A stretch of 64,000 nucleotides of DNA. Origin: Corallococcus coralloides DSM 2259 (GTDB taxonomy: Bacteria > Myxococcota > Myxococcia > Myxococcales > Myxococcaceae). The stretch covers positions 7,228,328 through 7,292,327 of the forward strand of contig NC_017030.1 in the NCBI RefSeq assembly GCF_000255295.1, in the 5' to 3' direction. This document shows, piece by piece, positions 61,460-64,000 of the stretch. Below the pieces are notes generated by a model that did no database searches, was not told where the DNA came from, and worked only from the letters and a program-made list of their open reading frames with translations. The position numbers and the translations under genes are program-made. Within the stretch, counting starts at the first letter, position 1. Each line of letters opens with the position of its first letter.

Positions 61460-63982
61460 TTGAATGACGTCCCGAGCAACGCACCCCCTGGAAGGTCCCG
61501 GAGCAGCGTGCGGGCCTTGCAGGTGCTGCTAATCATTGCGGCAACGGCGTGCACGGCGGACAGGCGAACCCAGCGGGACACGACCTGGGTCGCGCACTTC
61601 ACCAGCGCCGCGGAGCGCATCGAGGCCCGGGCCCGCGCGGTGGGCATGGCCCGCCTGCACGACGCGCGCGCGGAACAGGCGGAGCTGCGCGGCTGGATGG
61701 AGACCGTCTCCAAGGAGATGGCGCTCGGAGGCGCCGAGGCCCAGGGGCCCGGACACTACGCGCTCGGGTGCGGGGAACGGGCCCTGGGTCGCGACGCGGA
61801 AGCGCTGACGCAGCTGGAGGCTGCCTGGAACGCGGGCTTCCGCGATCCTCGCGTGGCGTGGGTCCAGGCGCAGATCCTCAGTGAGCGCTACCGCGTGCTG
61901 CGGATGGAAGCCATCGCCACGCCCGACCCGGACGCGCGCAAGGCCCGCGAGCAGGACGCGGAGCGCCATTACCGGAAGCCGGTGCTCGCGCTGCTGCGGC
62001 AGGCGATGGGCGCGGAGTATCCGTCAACGGAATACGGCGCGGCGCTGGTCGCGCTGCACGAGGACCGCCTGGACGCGGCGCTCGCGCTTCTGGAGACCGT
62101 GACCGCGAAGCATCCCTGGTTCGTGGAAGCGCGGCTGATGCGCGCGGACGTGTTCATGCTGCGAGCCGCCGAGCACTGGAGGTTTCAGCGAAGAAACGAG
62201 ACGGGCGAGGACATGACGGCCGCATTCCAGGCGCTCACGGAGGCCCGGGCCACGGCGGAGAGCTTCGCCCCGGCCCACCTGGGCCTGGCGCGCTTCGAGG
62301 CCGCCGCGATGACCCTCGTGCTTGTCCGTTTCGGCGGGCCCGTGGTGCGAGCCAGGGTAGACGAGGAGGAGTCCGTTCCGGCGAAGGCGGGCCTCGCCGC
62401 GCTGGACGCGGCCATCCGGGTGGATTCCAGCCATGCCGGGTTCGCCTGCGAGAAGGCGCGCTTCCTCACCATGCTCGCGGAGCGTCCGAATACCTATGCG
62501 GACTTCTTGTCCCTGCGCCGCAGTGCCGTCGAGACCGCGCAACGCATCCTGGAACTGGATCCCGCGAGCGCATGCGGTCGCATAGAATGGACGCGGGTGA
62601 TGGTGCAGGAGACCGAGGCGGTCCTGAAGGAGAGCCCCGTGGACTTCTACAAGCTCCAGAAGGCCCTGGACTTGCTGGAGGCCGTTCCTCCGCAGGGGCG
62701 GGATCTCGCATTCCACCTCCTGCGCGCCCGGCTCCTCCATCTCTGGACGGAGGCCGACCTCCAGGCGGGGAGCTGGAGGGTCGGCTCCAAGGGATGGAAG
62801 CACCAGGAGCAGGCCATCGAAGCCTACCGGAGCGCGCTCGCGCTCGAGGAGCGCGTTCCTGCGTACTGGGTCCGGCTGGGGGAGCTCCTCGTGGCCCGGG
62901 CTTCCAATTCCACGGCGAAGGATGTCGACGAGTACCTGGATCAAGCAGGAATGGCCGTGTCGCATGCCATGGAAGGCGGCGGCACGAAGGCACCCGAGGT
63001 GTGGCTCCTGTGGGCGCATTACGAAGTGGCGTACGCCTTGCGGAAGCGGGCCCAAGGCGAGACGGCCCCTTCGAGGTTCGAGCAGGCCGAGCACCACCTG
63101 CGCAATGCCCTCCTCAACGGGGCCTACAATCCGACCCTGCATCACGAGTTGGGGCTCGTCCTCCTGGAGCATGCGAGGGAGACCTGGGAGCATGGAGGCG
63201 ACCCCAGCACCCTGCTTCAGCAGGCGGAGGCGGCCCAGGCCCAGGCGGCGAAGCTGGCGCCCACCCTGGACCTGGGCAAGTTCGGTCCGGCGGCGGTCCA
63301 CGCGGCGAGGGCGGAATACGCCTGGTGGCGAGGCGCGGATCCCACCGAGGAGGCGGAGCGGGCGGACGCGCTCTACAGCCAGGCACGTCCCTTCTTCAGG
63401 ACCCGGAAGGAACAGCAGTTCGCAGGCCGCATGAAGGTTTCCCACCTCCTGGCGCGCCACCTGCTGGAGCAGGGCCGGGATCCCGAGCCCGTGCTCAAGC
63501 GACCGTGGGAAGGCATCAGCGTGTTGGGGCAGATCAGCCAGGACCCCGTCCTGCGTCATCGCGCCACCGGGGCGATGTTCGGCCTGCGGGCCCGCTATGT
63601 GGCCCGCACGGATCCAGAGAAGGCGGAGACGGAGTTCCTCAAGGCGGAGAAGTCCTACGAGGAGGCCCTCAAGGTGGAGCCCTCGAATCGGGAGCTCCGA
63701 TTGGAGGAGGGGCATCTGTTCCGTGAGTGGGCGGTGGTGCGAAAGGCCGCGAAGCAGGATCCGGAGCCACTCCTGTCCAAGGGACTCGCGCTGGCGGACG
63801 CGTTGCTCAAGGAGCGTCCGAACTGGCCCGAAGCCCTGCTGCTGCGCGCAGCCATCCTGCGCACGAAGGACCCGGCTTCGGCCCAGGCCCGCGAGGACCG
63901 CGATGCGGCGCTGAAGGCCAATGCCAACCTCGCGCCCGGGTGGAGGCGGCAGTTCCCGGAGGACGGGCCCCCGGCGCCTTGA
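61460..63982 (+). CDS. Large TPR-type lipoprotein, tandem paralogue 2
   Basis: This 840-aa paralogue of the previous gene has leader VRALQVLLIIAATAC (likely lipoprotein) and the same solenoid plan: AAERIEARARAVGMARLHDA, DAALALLETVTAKHPWFVEA and RVPAYWVRLGELLVARA. It starts with TTG 61460, supported by AGGAG nine bases upstream and by alignment with paralogue 1. The bases just after its stop resemble those after paralogue 1, so a further copy could lie beyond the window. Confidence 0.75.
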   Translation: MNDVPSNAPPGRSRSSVRALQVLLIIAATACTADRRTQRDTTWVAHFTSAAERIEARARAVGMARLHDARAEQAELRGWMETVSKEMALGGAEAQGPGHYALGCGERALGRDAEALTQLEAAWNAGFRDPRVAWVQAQILSERYRVLRMEAIATPDPDARKAREQDAERHYRKPVLALLRQAMGAEYPSTEYGAALVALHEDRLDAALALLETVTAKHPWFVEARLMRADVFMLRAAEHWRFQRRNETGEDMTAAFQALTEARATAESFAPAHLGLARFEAAAMTLVLVRFGGPVVRARVDEEESVPAKAGLAALDAAIRVDSSHAGFACEKARFLTMLAERPNTYADFLSLRRSAVETAQRILELDPASACGRIEWTRVMVQETEAVLKESPVDFYKLQKALDLLEAVPPQGRDLAFHLLRARLLHLWTEADLQAGSWRVGSKGWKHQEQAIEAYRSALALEERVPAYWVRLGELLVARASNSTAKDVDEYLDQAGMAVSHAMEGGGTKAPEVWLLWAHYEVAYALRKRAQGETAPSRFEQAEHHLRNALLNGAYNPTLHHELGLVLLEHARETWEHGGDPSTLLQQAEAAQAQAAKLAPTLDLGKFGPAAVHAARAEYAWWRGADPTEEAERADALYSQARPFFRTRKEQQFAGRMKVSHLLARHLLEQGRDPEPVLKRPWEGISVLGQISQDPVLRHRATGAMFGLRARYVARTDPEKAETEFLKAEKSYEEALKVEPSNRELRLEEGHLFREWAVVRKAAKQDPEPLLSKGLALADALLKERPNWPEALLLRAAILRTKDPASAQAREDRDAALKANANLAPGWRRQFPEDGPPAP

Positions 63983-64000
63983 GCGCGCGGGCTCAGGGAG

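Overview
The window is high-GC bacterial DNA from a myxobacterium, most likely the Myxococcus/Corallococcus/Stigmatella group. This rests on gene content: several eukaryote-type Ser/Thr kinases, one of them with a long TPR tail; a member of the myxobacteria-restricted DUF2378 (TIGR02265) family; many lipoproteins; a sce7726-family protein; and very strong third-position GC bias, which produces long antisense shadow frames that were left out. No rRNA, tRNA, IS element, prophage or CRISPR array was found.

Layout. 1-2.4 kb: penicillin acylase-type Ntn hydrolase, possibly cut at its 5' end. 2.4-11.4 kb: a signalling block made of a Crp/Fnr regulator with a perfect TGTGA-N6-TCACA site upstream, an FHA-GAF-class III cyclase, a kinase-receiver-cyclase fusion, a sirtuin and a zinc-finger/kinase/TPR protein. 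11.5-18 kb: TonB-like protein, amidase, L,D-transpeptidase and a RIO kinase with a repetitive low-complexity tail, followed by an array of palindromes. 18.4-24 kb: an AlkB-like oxygenase, purine nucleoside phosphorylase and M74 murein endopeptidase in one run, then a PIN protein, a CAP/SCP lipoprotein and a cysteine-desulfurase-like enzyme. 24-27 kb: a lipoprotein with Ig/PKD-like modules and an ALK/LTK-like glycine-rich domain, bracketed by two paralogous small membrane proteins. 27-32 kb: an EamA exporter, then a TetR-led operon with ATGA overlaps that ends in a decayed SDR gene, then a DUF4173 membrane protein. 32-42 kb: mostly metabolic and transport genes, plus an AbiGi-like gene converging on an autoinhibited Fic gene, the helicase dbpA, and a TetR/DUF1304 divergent pair. 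43-44.6 kb: a visibly lower-GC accessory patch.

The most interesting unit is at 44.6-48.7 kb: ECF sigma factor, zinc-finger anti-sigma, secreted caspase-like protease and sce7726 nuclease-like protein in one run. Opposite them lies a cysteine-rich lipoprotein gene. The two transcription directions share a 28-bp inverted repeat in which each arm reads as the same promoter-like element (TGTCCCA-N16-TGTC) pointing at one of the two start codons. This suggests one sigma-controlled regulon.

48.7-64 kb: MFS exporter, SAM methyltransferase, ATP adenylyltransferase, TPR/TonB-like protein, DUF2378 protein, a possible lipocalin-like protein, a FUSC transporter, a GT44-like protein and two tandem large TPR lipoproteins whose 3' ends are almost identical. 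Start codons were moved from the longest frame wherever Shine-Dalgarno position, signal peptide, operon overlap or family length argued for it; these choices are given in each entry.
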